Origin: Clostridium sp. CAG:253
Lineage (GTDB): Bacteria > Bacillota > Clostridia > Lachnospirales > Lachnospiraceae
Reading direction: 5' to 3'
Assembly (NCBI GenBank): GCA_000436755.1
Contig: FR887314.1
Location: 35,391-82,050 of the forward strand
Length of the DNA: 46,660 nucleotides
Positions 8,210-17,018 of this stretch are shown in pieces (position 1 is the stretch's first letter; the number at the start of each line of letters is the position of its first letter). The notes under the pieces were generated by a model, which saw nothing but the letters and a program-made list of their open reading frames with translations, ran no database searches and had not been told where the DNA came from. A program made the position numbers and the translations under genes.

Positions 8210-8815
8210 ATGATAGCGATTATAGACTATGATGCAGGAAATCTTAAGAGTGTTGAGAAGGCTTTGCAGTATCTGGATGAGGAATGTATAGTGACCAGAG
8301 ATAAAGAGGAACTGCTTAAAGCAGATAAAATTATTTTGCCGGGAGTCGGTGCTTTTGGTGATGCTATGGAAAAACTTCACAAGTTTGGACTTGTAGATGT
8401 TATACATAAGCTTGTTAAAGAAAATAAACCATTTTTAGGAATATGTCTTGGACTTCAGCTTATGTTTGAAAGCAGTGAAGAGGGACCGGGGGTAAAAGGA
8501 CTTGGACTTCTTCCGGGAAAGATAGTAAAATTTCCGGAAAAAGAAGGTTTTAAAATTCCGCATATGGGATGGAATTCTATTGATGTAAAAGAAGGAAGCA
8601 GGCTTTTTAAGGGAGTTTCTAATAATTCATATGTATATTTTGTGCATTCATATTATCTTCAGGCAGAAAACGAAAATGATGTAGCAGCAACGACTGAATA
8701 TATAACTCATGTCCATGCATCTGTTGAACATGACAATATATTTGCGTGTCAGTTTCATCCGGAAAAAAGCGGTGATGTCGGCTTGCGGATATTAAAGAAT
8801 TTTTGTGAGTTATAG
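8210..8815 (+). CDS. hisH: Imidazole glycerol phosphate synthase, glutaminase subunit HisH
   Basis: A 201-residue class I glutamine amidotransferase. It hydrolyses glutamine and channels ammonia to HisF to form IGP and AICAR in histidine biosynthesis. The nucleophile C79 lies in GICLGLQ, and the catalytic H183 and E185 in CQFHPEKSG. The N-terminus (IAIIDYDAGNLKSV) and the HMGWN motif are typical. The length is the usual one for the family. AGAGGTGAT precedes the ATG by about 9 bases. hisF follows; no other his gene is in the window, so this pair sits apart from the main pathway genes. Confidence 0.95.
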   Translation: MIAIIDYDAGNLKSVEKALQYLDEECIVTRDKEELLKADKIILPGVGAFGDAMEKLHKFGLVDVIHKLVKENKPFLGICLGLQLMFESSEEGPGVKGLGLLPGKIVKFPEKEGFKIPHMGWNSIDVKEGSRLFKGVSNNSYVYFVHSYYLQAENENDVAATTEYITHVHASVEHDNIFACQFHPEKSGDVGLRILKNFCEL

Positions 8816-8902
8816 TGTGGAAATACTGTCGGTGAGGTATTTGTTCATTATATCCAGAGAATTGTGCAAATAGAATCAGAAAAAGAAAGGCTTGGTAGAT
8901 AC

Positions 8903-9664
8903 ATGTTTACAAAGAGAATAATTCCATGTTTGGATGTGAATAACGGAAGAGTAGTAAAGGGTGTAAATTTTGTTGACCTGAAAGACGCAGGAGACCCTGT
9001 TACAGTTGGTGCTGCATATGGAAAAGCGGGTGCGGACGAATTAGTATTTCTTGACATAACCGCATCTTCCGATGCAAGGGCAACAAAAATAGATATGGTT
9101 AGAAGAGTTGCAGAAACAGTATTTATACCATTTACTGTCGGTGGCGGAATAAGAACAGTAGATGATTTTAAGGCTGTTTTGAGAGAGGGTGCAGATAAGG
9201 TCGCCGTAAATTCTGCTGCTATATTAAATCCGGAACTTATATCAGAAGCTGCAATGAAATTTGGAAGTCAGTGCGTTGTTGTTGCTATTGATGCTAAGAG
9301 AAGAGAAGACAAAAAAGGCTGGAATATTTACAAAAATGGTGGAAGAGTTGATATGGGAATAGATGCGGTAGAATGGGCTATGAAAGCATATGAACTCGGA
9401 GCCGGGGAGATTTTACTTACAAGTATGGATTGTGACGGAACAAAAGACGGGTATGATATAGAGCTGACAAGAACAGTTTCTGACAATGTAAATATACCTG
9501 TCATTGCATCGGGTGGTGCAGGTAAACTTGAGCATTTCAAAGATGCATTTACAGAGGGAAATGCAGATGCAGTTCTTGCCGCTTCTCTTTTTCATTATAA
9601 AGAACTGGAGATAAATGAAGTTAAGCAATATCTCAGAGATGAAGGAATAAGTGTGAGACTTTAG
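8903..9664 (+). CDS. hisF: Imidazole glycerol phosphate synthase, cyclase subunit HisF
   Basis: A 253-residue (beta/alpha)8 barrel that joins HisH-derived ammonia to PRFAR. The N-terminus [15 protein letters not shown] with catalytic D11, the second catalytic D130 in VVAIDAKR, and the phosphate-binding loops VGGGIR and ASGGAGK are all present. The frame is open back to a GTG at 8864, but HisF proteins begin at the [11 protein letters not shown] methionine and AAAGG lies upstream of ATG 8903, so I use 8903. The stop is 12 bases before ung, suggesting a hisH-hisF-ung transcript. Confidence 0.95.
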   Translation: MFTKRIIPCLDVNNGRVVKGVNFVDLKDAGDPVTVGAAYGKAGADELVFLDITASSDARATKIDMVRRVAETVFIPFTVGGGIRTVDDFKAVLREGADKVAVNSAAILNPELISEAAMKFGSQCVVVAIDAKRREDKKGWNIYKNGGRVDMGIDAVEWAMKAYELGAGEILLTSMDCDGTKDGYDIELTRTVSDNVNIPVIASGGAGKLEHFKDAFTEGNADAVLAASLFHYKELEINEVKQYLRDEGISVRL

Positions 9665-9676
9665 TGGAGGATTATT

Positions 9677-10369
9677 ATGGGAATGATTGATAATGACTGG
9701 CTTCCGGCATTAAGACCGGAGTTTGCCAAACCGTATTATAAAGATTTATTTGATTTTGTTAAGGCAGAATACAGCAGAGTCGTTGTTTATCCGCCGGCTG
9801 ATGAAATTTTTAACGCATTTCATTTTACACCGCTGTCAAAAGTTAAAGTTGTTGTACTCGGGCAGGATCCTTACCACAATGTAAATCAGGCACATGGACT
9901 TAGTTTTTCTGTGCCACCAAGTCAAAAAGAAATACCGCCTTCACTTCAGAATATTTATAAAGAACTTCATGATGATTTGGGATGTTATATACCAAATAAC
10001 GGTTATCTTAAAAAGTGGGCTGATCAGGGAGTGCTTATGTTAAACACAGTTCTTACCGTGAGGGCGCATCAGGCAAATTCGCATCAGAATAAGGGATGGG
10101 AGCATTTTACGGATGCCGTGATAAATGCGGTAAATGAGCAGGACAGACCGATAGTATATTTGTTGTGGGGCAGACCTGCACAGAGCAAGATACCAATGTT
10201 AACCAACCCGAAACATCTTATATTGAAAGCACCACATCCGAGTCCGCTTTCAGCATACAGAGGATTTTTCGGATGCAGGCATTTCAGTCAGACAAATGAT
10301 TTCCTTAAAAAGAACGGAATAGAACCTATAGACTGGCAGATAGAAAATATTGCCGGTACAAATATTTAA
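9677..10369 (+). CDS. ung: Uracil-DNA glycosylase (family 1)
   Basis: A 230-residue family 1 UDG that removes uracil from DNA at the start of base excision repair. The water-activating D64 is in VVLGQDPYHN, and the catalytic H187 is in HPSPLSA; both numbers match E. coli Ung. The LLWG and NTVLTV motifs are also present. GTGGAGG lies 7 bases upstream of the ATG. It lies directly behind hisF with no promoter visible between them, so it is probably read through from the hisH promoter. Confidence 0.97.
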   Translation: MGMIDNDWLPALRPEFAKPYYKDLFDFVKAEYSRVVVYPPADEIFNAFHFTPLSKVKVVVLGQDPYHNVNQAHGLSFSVPPSQKEIPPSLQNIYKELHDDLGCYIPNNGYLKKWADQGVLMLNTVLTVRAHQANSHQNKGWEHFTDAVINAVNEQDRPIVYLLWGRPAQSKIPMLTNPKHLILKAPHPSPLSAYRGFFGCRHFSQTNDFLKKNGIEPIDWQIENIAGTNI

Positions 10370-10396
10370 GAATTACTTACATTTCTTTCAAATATA

Positions 10397-10425
10397 TTGT
10401 GTCAAAAATGTGTCTATGTTAAAAT
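10397..10425 (+). promoter_or_regulatory. Candidate promoter for the CotH-like gene
   Basis: TTGTGT (10397-10402), 17-base spacer, TAAAAT (10420-10425), TG at 10417-10418. The transcript would carry a leader of about 135 bases holding an imperfect hairpin at 10437-10476 (tacaatgta/tacgttgta arms). Confidence 0.45.
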
Positions 10426-10566
10426 ATCATAAGAGATTAGTACAATGTATCAAAGATTTGATTTACGTTGTATTAGCTTTATAAAAAGTCTTTATATAAG
10501 GTGGGATATGTTGATATATGCAATGGATGACACATTATCAACATACATTTGAAAGGAGTGTTTTTT

Positions 10567-13305
10567 TTGAAAAAAAAGAAAAAAATAATAGCCATGACTT
10601 TGGCGGCAGCTGTATCACTGGTTACCGTATTTGGCAGCGGAAATTATTCCAAAGCGGTGTCTGTAAAGAAAGCTGATAAGAAACAGGAAAGTTTAGTCGG
10701 CGATAAGACTGGATTTGGTGCAAAAAAGTCCGGTGCTGGCATTAAAAAGGCAAATATCAAAACATCTGACAATAAATCTGATGCATATATCAGTCCTGAT
10801 GATAAGCAGGAGTTTTCTAAGTTATATGAATCTAAAATTCTTAGTAAGGATAATGAAAACATTATCTTATCTCAGCATGAAAGCACATCAGCACTTATGG
10901 TGAGTGGAAATACAGAAGAAATTGAGAAAACCAATTTCACTATCAGCAAAGAAATTGATTTTAATGAAAAGAGCAGATATATTGTTTTTTCGGGAATTGC
11001 TGAGAGAAAGAGAGACATAAGTATTTCTTTTTATCTGGATGGTTCAAATGAAAGTTTTGCAAAGATAAAGCTGCCAAGTCAGAAAAGAAAGAATGTTTGG
11101 AAATTAGGCGATAATGAGTGCGTAAAACTTAGTCTTGATAAAATCAGCGGAAAACATAAGGTTTCATTTAAAATAACTGACAATAATGGTAAAGATTATG
11201 CAGGAACAAATTTAAAACTCCTGTTAGAGTATATGTTTTTCCTTGAAGAAGATATACCTACGGTAAATGTTGATATTGACGAGTCGATAACTCCTATAGC
11301 ATCTATGAATGGAGATGTGGATCACCAGACAGAGTGTTATGGAAATATAACGCTCAATATACCGGAAGGTTATAAATCAGAGTATACAGATAAAGAACTC
11401 AAAACAGCAACATACGAGCTTGAATACATAAGAGGAAGAGGAAATTCCACATGGGGTCCAAGTAAAAGACCGTACAAGTTTAAATTGGATAAAAAAGCAG
11501 ACCTTTTGGGAATGGGTGCCAATAAACACTGGATACTTTTGGCAAACTATTATGATGTGTCAATGCTTAGAAACAAGTTTACATACTGGCTTGGTGATGC
11601 TATCGGTCTTGAATATACACCAAAATGTGAATTTGTAAATGTTGTTATGAATAACAAGTACCTTGGAAGTTATTATCTGTGTGAACAGGTAAGGGTAGGA
11701 AAGAGCAGAGTAAATATTGACGATCTTGCTGAGAACGATGAAACAAAAGCAATCACGAGTGGTTCAGCCATAACAGGAGGATATCTTTTGGCATGTGATC
11801 AGGAGAGTGACAGATTAAATATAAATACCGAGAAGGGAATGACATTTGCAATTGAAAGTCCTGACTTTGAGGATTACACAAATGTTGAACAGTATAATTA
11901 CATATCAAATTATGTGCAACAGACGGAAAACGCTATATTCGGAAAGAATTTTAAAGACAGTGATGGCATTTCGTATGATGAGTATCTTGATGTTGACTCA
12001 GCAATAGATTATTACTGGGTGCAGGAATTTTCATTAAATGGAGATGCTTTTGGTTCAGGCAGCACATATCTTTATAAAAAGAGAAACGGCAAGCTTTATT
12101 GGGGACCTTTGTGGGATTTTGATTATGTTGCGTGGGGTGCTACTGAATTTAGTGGAGAAAATCAGGTTGAGGGATTGAATTTAGCAAGAAATCCATGGTT
12201 TATAAAATTGTTTTCAAATGAAAAATTTAGAAATAAATTTGCGGCAAGATGGCCATATATTAAAGAAAAACTTCTTGAAGGCATAAAAGATGGCGGGATT
12301 ATAGATACATATTCAAAAAAACAGTATGCTTCACAAAAAGCAAATTATAATGTAAATGAAAAGTATTCTCGTTATAATGGTGATGATTTTATGCTAAATG
12401 AGGAGGCTTTGGCAGGAGTGAAAGATATACCTGATTTGCCATTGCCTTCGGGGAATGAAGTGACATATGACAGTGAGGAAACCAGATTTAAAAAGTGGAT
12501 TCGTGAAAGAATTGACTGGATTGACAAGAATATATCATCAATAGATAAGTTCGCATCCGGTACAAAAGTCACATTTAAAGTTGGCAAAAAAGTATATTAT
12601 ACTGCCGATTTTGTGTCGGGAACAGAAAATATAATGCCTAAAGATCCGACTAAGAAGGGATACTATTTTGAAGGATGGTATTACAGGCAAAAGATTGACG
12701 GGAAGTCATATGAGACTAAATTTACAGCAGACACGACATTGACGGAGAAAAAAGCTACAGTATATGCGAAGTGGAAGAAAAAAACTAAAGTTAATAAACC
12801 TAAAAGCTTAGTTTTCAGAAACAATGAAATATATATGACACCTTATGATGATTATGTACTTAAATACAGTATACAGCCGTTAGGAGCAGTTATGCCTGAA
12901 ATTAAGTGGTCAGTATCGGATAAGGATATGGTTTCAGTAAACAATGGTGTTGTTTCTGCTACTCAGAAACTTGGAGTTTGTACTGTTACAGCAAAGATAA
13001 AGGGATTAAAAGCAGTGAAGTGTAAGATTCATGTTATTTCATGGGACGATATTGTTATGATAAAGGATTTTAAGCTGGGCAAAACAAAAATGACTTTGAA
13101 AAAGGGTAAATCACAGAAACTAAATATTACGGTATTGCCTGAAAAAGTGTACAATCCGAATTTGAATTTTGTATCTTCAAATAAAAAAGTGGCAGAGATT
13201 GATGATGCAGGGATAATTCATGCAAAGAAAAAGGGAACGGCATTGATTGTTGTATATTGTTATCAGGAGAATATAATCAAATTCTGTAAGGTAACAGTTA
13301 AATAA
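10567..13305 (+). CDS. Secreted CotH-kinase-domain protein with InlB repeat and Big2 domains
   Basis: A 912-residue exported protein. A basic, lysine-rich start (MKKKKKII) and hydrophobic stretch form a signal peptide. The CotH kinase domain (about 225-560) shows RGRGNSTWG, the KRPYKFKL segment, LGSYYLCEQV and the GPLWDFD motif near 512 that holds the metal-binding Asp. CotH proteins phosphorylate secreted proteins in spore coats, and related domains occur in cellulosomal and surface proteins. Then come an InlB B-type repeat (about 667-737, GYYFEGWYY... VYAKWKKK) and two Big2 Ig-like domains (about 742-827 and 832-912), which suggest cell-surface attachment. TTG 10549 is in frame, but AAAGGAG at 10552-10558 is 8 bases before TTG 10567, so I choose 10567. 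The gene appears monocistronic. Confidence 0.88.
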   Translation: MKKKKKIIAMTLAAAVSLVTVFGSGNYSKAVSVKKADKKQESLVGDKTGFGAKKSGAGIKKANIKTSDNKSDAYISPDDKQEFSKLYESKILSKDNENIILSQHESTSALMVSGNTEEIEKTNFTISKEIDFNEKSRYIVFSGIAERKRDISISFYLDGSNESFAKIKLPSQKRKNVWKLGDNECVKLSLDKISGKHKVSFKITDNNGKDYAGTNLKLLLEYMFFLEEDIPTVNVDIDESITPIASMNGDVDHQTECYGNITLNIPEGYKSEYTDKELKTATYELEYIRGRGNSTWGPSKRPYKFKLDKKADLLGMGANKHWILLANYYDVSMLRNKFTYWLGDAIGLEYTPKCEFVNVVMNNKYLGSYYLCEQVRVGKSRVNIDDLAENDETKAITSGSAITGGYLLACDQESDRLNINTEKGMTFAIESPDFEDYTNVEQYNYISNYVQQTENAIFGKNFKDSDGISYDEYLDVDSAIDYYWVQEFSLNGDAFGSGSTYLYKKRNGKLYWGPLWDFDYVAWGATEFSGENQVEGLNLARNPWFIKLFSNEKFRNKFAARWPYIKEKLLEGIKDGGIIDTYSKKQYASQKANYNVNEKYSRYNGDDFMLNEEALAGVKDIPDLPLPSGNEVTYDSEETRFKKWIRERIDWIDKNISSIDKFASGTKVTFKVGKKVYYTADFVSGTENIMPKDPTKKGYYFEGWYYRQKIDGKSYETKFTADTTLTEKKATVYAKWKKKTKVNKPKSLVFRNNEIYMTPYDDYVLKYSIQPLGAVMPEIKWSVSDKDMVSVNNGVVSATQKLGVCTVTAKIKGLKAVKCKIHVISWDDIVMIKDFKLGKTKMTLKKGKSQKLNITVLPEKVYNPNLNFVSSNKKVAEIDDAGIIHAKKKGTALIVVYCYQENIIKFCKVTVK

Positions 13306-13316
13306 AATATATGATA

Positions 13317-13341
13317 CAAGGGTCAAAATGCCTTTTGACTC
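13317..13341 (+). repeat. Inverted repeat built on GGGTCAAAA
   Basis: GGGTCAAAA (13320-13328) pairs with TTTTGACTC (13333-13341) through 9 bp including one G-T pair. The first half, caagggtcaaaa, recurs at 33921-33932 upstream of lon. It may be a degenerate dispersed repeat. Confidence 0.5.
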
Positions 13342-13369
13342 CAATATTAAATACATAAATTATAATGGG

Positions 13370-13412
13370 AGACTTTGGTAACTGCGGTTTTAAAACGTAT
13401 GCACCAAAGTCT
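13370..13412 (+). promoter_or_regulatory. Leader hairpin upstream of the FtsA-like gene
   Basis: Perfect 10-bp arms AGACTTTGGT (13370-13379) and ACCAAAGTCT (13403-13412) enclose the self-complementary GTTTTAAAAC (13388-13397). A T-rich stretch follows, so it may be an attenuator or terminator. TATAAT at 13361-13366 lies just upstream, with TTGACT at 13335 at an unusually long 20-base spacing. Confidence 0.5.
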
Positions 13413-13546
13413 TCTGTTTTGTTATCATATCAGTGAATATGCGGTCATAAAAGTTATAGGTATTCTGATGTTGCGGCTTAAGACTTGTATTATAACAATT
13501 TATTTGGTAAAATACTGATAATTGTGATGATTAAGGGGGTTCCATA

Positions 13547-15877
13547 GTGATAAGTGAGACAGAGAATGTCGAGATAAAAAAAGTGAATATGGAAGGTGTT
13601 CCGGAACAGCTTGTCTTTGGACTGGATATAGGTACAAGAAGTATTGTTGGAACAGTTGGATATCGTGACACAAAGGGATTTACTGTAGTTGCACAGACCT
13701 CGAAAGAACACGAAACAAGAGCAATGATGGATGGACAGATTCATGACATAAACATGGTTGCGGCCACCATAAGCGAAATTCGTGAAAGGCTTGAGCAGAT
13801 GACCGGGCGTACATATAAAGATGTATGTATTGCGGCAGCGGGACGTGTGCTTATGACTGTAGAGGCAGAAGCAGAAATTGATTTTAAGTCTGAGACAGTT
13901 GTTACAACGGAAAATATATACACACTTGATATGCTTGGTGTTGAAAATGCATATGAAAAACTTAGAGAAGAGAAAAAAAGTGATGATATAAAATTTTATT
14001 GTGTAGGATATTCTGTTAAACATTATTATCAGAATGGATATGTTATAACGAACCTTGAAGGACATAAATGTAATAAGATTTCATGTGAGCTGATTGCCAC
14101 TTTCCTGCCTGATGAGGTTGTAGACGGACTTTATGCGGCTGTTGAGAGAGCAGGATTATATGTGGCTAATCTTACTTTGGAGCCTATTGCGGCGATAAAT
14201 GTTGCGATACCGGAAAGATTCAGATTGCTGAATATAGCACTTGTAGATGTAGGGGCAGGAACATCGGATATTTCCATTACAAAGGATGGCAGTATTGTTG
14301 CATACGGAATGATACCGAGTGCAGGAGATGAAATCACGGAATGTCTTGCAAAACACTATCTGACAGATTTTAATGAAGCGGATGCATTGAAATGTAAAAG
14401 CACAGAGATGGACGAAGTTGAATTTAGTGACATAATGGGACTTACGTATAAAGTTTCTTCCGAGGAAATAGCCGAGGTTGTAAAAGACACAGTTTATTCT
14501 ATTACCAAGAGTGTTGCCGATAAGATTATAGAACTCAATGGCGGAAAATCTGTAAGTGCTGTTTTTGTAGTCGGAGGCGGAGGCAAAATAAAAGGATTTG
14601 TTGAAAGTCTTGCTGAATTTCTGGAACTGCCAAAAGAGAGAGTGGCACTCAGAGGTTCAGAAGTTATGGGTAACATTACGTTTATGCAGGATGATATAAA
14701 AGTGGATTCACTTCTTGTTACGCCGGTAGGAATTTGCCTGAATTTCTATGAACAGCGAAACAATTTTATTTTCGTCAACATAAATGACGAGAGAATTAAG
14801 CTGTATGACAATGGTAAGCTCACTGTTATAGATGCAGCACTTAATATAGGATTTCCGAATGAAGATTTGTTCCCTAAGAGAGGAAAAAGCATTATTTATA
14901 CGGTAAATGGTGAAAAGAGAATGCTCAGGGGAAAACAGGGTGAATCAAGTTCAATAAAAATGAATGGTGTTGAAGTGGGCATGAACACACCTGTTACGCA
15001 GAATGCCAAGATAGATATAGAACCTTCTACGGCAGGTGAAGATGCTGTACTCGAAATAGAAGATATTCCGGAGTACAAAGCAACTATAAAGTTTGTGTTT
15101 AACAAAAAAGAAATACTCTGTCCAAGATTTGTCATAGTAAACGGTGAGTTTGTATCCGGTTTTTATGATATAAAGGATGGGGATGAGATAGAGTTTCAGG
15201 ATTACTATACATTGAAACAGGTTCTTGAATTCATGGATATAATATACTGTGGAAAAGTATATGTAAATAATGTGCCTGCCGATATGGAAACGAAAGTTTA
15301 CGACAATTTTTCGATATTATGTGAAATAAAAAAAGAAGAGCCGAATTATGCCGAACTTTTTGAAAAGTACGGAGAACCTGAGTTTCCGGAAGAGACTATA
15401 TATTCAATAGAGGAGTTAGAGAAACATTCTAACGAAAACCAAAGTGAAGAATACTCTGCCGAAAGTAAAAGTGAAGAAGAACAGAAAAAAGAAATCTCCG
15501 TGGAAAATGCTGTTGATTCTTACGATAATTTAGCATATGAAAGAGAGTTGGCAGGAAACAGTGAAAAAGAGAATGTTACTAAGGATGACAATAATAAACC
15601 GGAAACACACAGCACCGGTGGTGAGACAGCCGGGGAGCAGTCTAAGAATGCAGAAGAAAATGCAGAAGTTCATGATATCACTATTACGGTAAATGGTGAC
15701 ACGGTTGTTATGAAAGGAAAGAAAAAATATATTCTTGTAGATGTACTTGATTTTTATCCTGTAGATACATCAGTGGCTCACGGTGACCATTTGGAGACAT
15801 CAGTAAATGGTGTGCCAGGTGACTTTATGCTGCCTGTAAATGATGGTGACAATGTTGTGATACAGTGGGTAGATTGA
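13547..15877 (+). CDS. FtsA-like actin-fold ATPase with extended beta-grasp-like C-terminal region
   Basis: A 776-residue protein, far longer than the roughly 420 residues of classical FtsA. The N-terminal 400 residues are an FtsA/PilM-type actin fold: phosphate-1 loop GLDIGTRSIVG (about 25-35), a 1C/SHS2-type insert, phosphate-2 loop VDVGAGTSD (about 233) and adenosine motif VVGGGGK (about 341). The C-terminal half has beta-grasp-like segments (about 452-500, 512-595 and 713-776) with recurring TVNG, VNGV and DGD signatures, split by an acidic linker (about 600-705). No FtsA-type amphipathic membrane helix ends the protein. The GTG start has AAGGGGG 7 bases upstream. Members are often labelled FtsA; a septal or envelope role is inferred only. 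The next gene follows after 31 bases. Confidence 0.8.
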   Translation: MISETENVEIKKVNMEGVPEQLVFGLDIGTRSIVGTVGYRDTKGFTVVAQTSKEHETRAMMDGQIHDINMVAATISEIRERLEQMTGRTYKDVCIAAAGRVLMTVEAEAEIDFKSETVVTTENIYTLDMLGVENAYEKLREEKKSDDIKFYCVGYSVKHYYQNGYVITNLEGHKCNKISCELIATFLPDEVVDGLYAAVERAGLYVANLTLEPIAAINVAIPERFRLLNIALVDVGAGTSDISITKDGSIVAYGMIPSAGDEITECLAKHYLTDFNEADALKCKSTEMDEVEFSDIMGLTYKVSSEEIAEVVKDTVYSITKSVADKIIELNGGKSVSAVFVVGGGGKIKGFVESLAEFLELPKERVALRGSEVMGNITFMQDDIKVDSLLVTPVGICLNFYEQRNNFIFVNINDERIKLYDNGKLTVIDAALNIGFPNEDLFPKRGKSIIYTVNGEKRMLRGKQGESSSIKMNGVEVGMNTPVTQNAKIDIEPSTAGEDAVLEIEDIPEYKATIKFVFNKKEILCPRFVIVNGEFVSGFYDIKDGDEIEFQDYYTLKQVLEFMDIIYCGKVYVNNVPADMETKVYDNFSILCEIKKEEPNYAELFEKYGEPEFPEETIYSIEELEKHSNENQSEEYSAESKSEEEQKKEISVENAVDSYDNLAYERELAGNSEKENVTKDDNNKPETHSTGGETAGEQSKNAEENAEVHDITITVNGDTVVMKGKKKYILVDVLDFYPVDTSVAHGDHLETSVNGVPGDFMLPVNDGDNVVIQWVD

Positions 15878-15908
15878 AAACAGGATATAGAAAAGAAGCG
15901 AGGTAAAT

Positions 15909-16703
15909 ATGAGAATATGCAGTATTGCCAGCGGAAGCAGTGGAAACTGTACGTATGTTGGCAGCGGTGATACAAACATTTTGATAGATGCGGGAGTAAG
16001 CAGGAAGAGGATAGTAGAGGGACTTAAAAAGATTGGTGTTGCACCTGAGCAGTTAAATGGTATATTTGTAACACATGAACACAGCGATCATATTCAGGGG
16101 ATAAACATGATGGTAAAAATGTTTGATACACCTGTTTATGCGACAGGTGGGACACTTGATTCCATAAGGCTTAAAGACAAAAAGGGTGTTATTTCAATGA
16201 ATCATCTTTTTGAAGTCCATGCAGATGAACCGGTATCAATGGGAGAAATAACAGTTATGCCATTTTCTACTTCCCATGATGCAGCAGACCCGGTTGGATA
16301 TACACTTACAGCTGAGGGACATAAGGCAAGTATAGCAACTGATCTGGGAAAATATGATGAATATATCATTTCACATTTGAAAAATACGGAAGTATTATTT
16401 ATTGAAGCTAATCATGATATCAGTATGCTTGAAGCGGGAAGTTATCCATATTCACTTAAGAGAAGAATATTAAGTGAATATGGGCATTTATCTAATGAAG
16501 ATTCAGGAAGCCTTTTATGTAAAGTTATAAATAAAAAATTGAAATATGCATTTCTTGCACATTTATCAAAAGAAAACAATTATCCGCAGCTTGCATTTGA
16601 AGCAGTAAAATGTCAGCTGTGGGAAGAGATAGGGTTAAAAGAACTTAATTTTGACCTGTCTGTGGCAAAGAGAGATGAGCCTTCCAAAATGGTTGTGCTT
16701 TAG
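15909..16703 (+). CDS. WalJ/YycJ-type MBL-fold metallohydrolase
   Basis: A 264-residue metallo-beta-lactamase-fold enzyme. The N-terminus (SIASGSSGNCTYV) and the metal-binding motif THEHSDHIQG match the YycJ/WalJ group, which is linked to DNA-end processing and to cell-wall and division coordination in Bacillus and relatives. Further metal ligands are likely in the STSHDAADP and HLSKENN segments. GCGAGGT lies about 6 bases before the ATG. The gene follows the FtsA-like gene by 31 bases and precedes the ACT-domain gene by 21, suggesting a four-gene transcript through 18383. The exact substrate is not known from the sequence. Confidence 0.88.
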   Translation: MRICSIASGSSGNCTYVGSGDTNILIDAGVSRKRIVEGLKKIGVAPEQLNGIFVTHEHSDHIQGINMMVKMFDTPVYATGGTLDSIRLKDKKGVISMNHLFEVHADEPVSMGEITVMPFSTSHDAADPVGYTLTAEGHKASIATDLGKYDEYIISHLKNTEVLFIEANHDISMLEAGSYPYSLKRRILSEYGHLSNEDSGSLLCKVINKKLKYAFLAHLSKENNYPQLAFEAVKCQLWEEIGLKELNFDLSVAKRDEPSKMVVL

Positions 16704-16724
16704 GATAAGAAAGGAAAAGATAAA

Positions 16725-16997
16725 ATGAAAAAAACAGTTATAACAGTAGTAGGTAAGGATAGTGTGGGTATTATTGCAAAAGTTTGTACATATCTCGCAG
16801 AGAACAATGTAAATATTCTTGATATTTCACAGACAATAGTAGGTGGATTTTTCAACATGATGATGATTGTTGATGTGGCAGAATGCAAAACAGACTTTGC
16901 AGGATTTAACAGCGCACTTGAAAAGATTGGTGAGGACATGGGTTGTACGATAAAGGCGCAGCGTGAAGATATATTTGATAAAATGCACAGAATTTAA
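16725..16997 (+). CDS. ACT-domain protein (UPF0237)
   Basis: A 90-residue protein that is a single ACT domain followed by a short helix. The core VITVVGKDSVGIIAKVCTYLAE, then NILDISQT and the FNMMMIVDV strand, are typical of UPF0237. ACT domains bind amino acids or other small ligands and control partner proteins. In many Firmicutes and archaea this gene sits directly before a UPF0210 gene, as it does here (21-base gap), so the two products likely act together. AAAGGAAAAG precedes the ATG. The ligand is unknown. Confidence 0.92.
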   Translation: MKKTVITVVGKDSVGIIAKVCTYLAENNVNILDISQTIVGGFFNMMMIVDVAECKTDFAGFNSALEKIGEDMGCTIKAQREDIFDKMHRI

Positions 16998-17018
16998 TGA
17001 GGGGGAAATAAAGTTAGT

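Noticed and set aside
13490..14065. Minus-strand frame of 191 codons over the start of the FtsA-like gene
   Set aside because: No ribosome binding site, Cys/His/Phe-rich composition typical of antisense reading, and it overlaps clear actin-fold motifs on the + strand.
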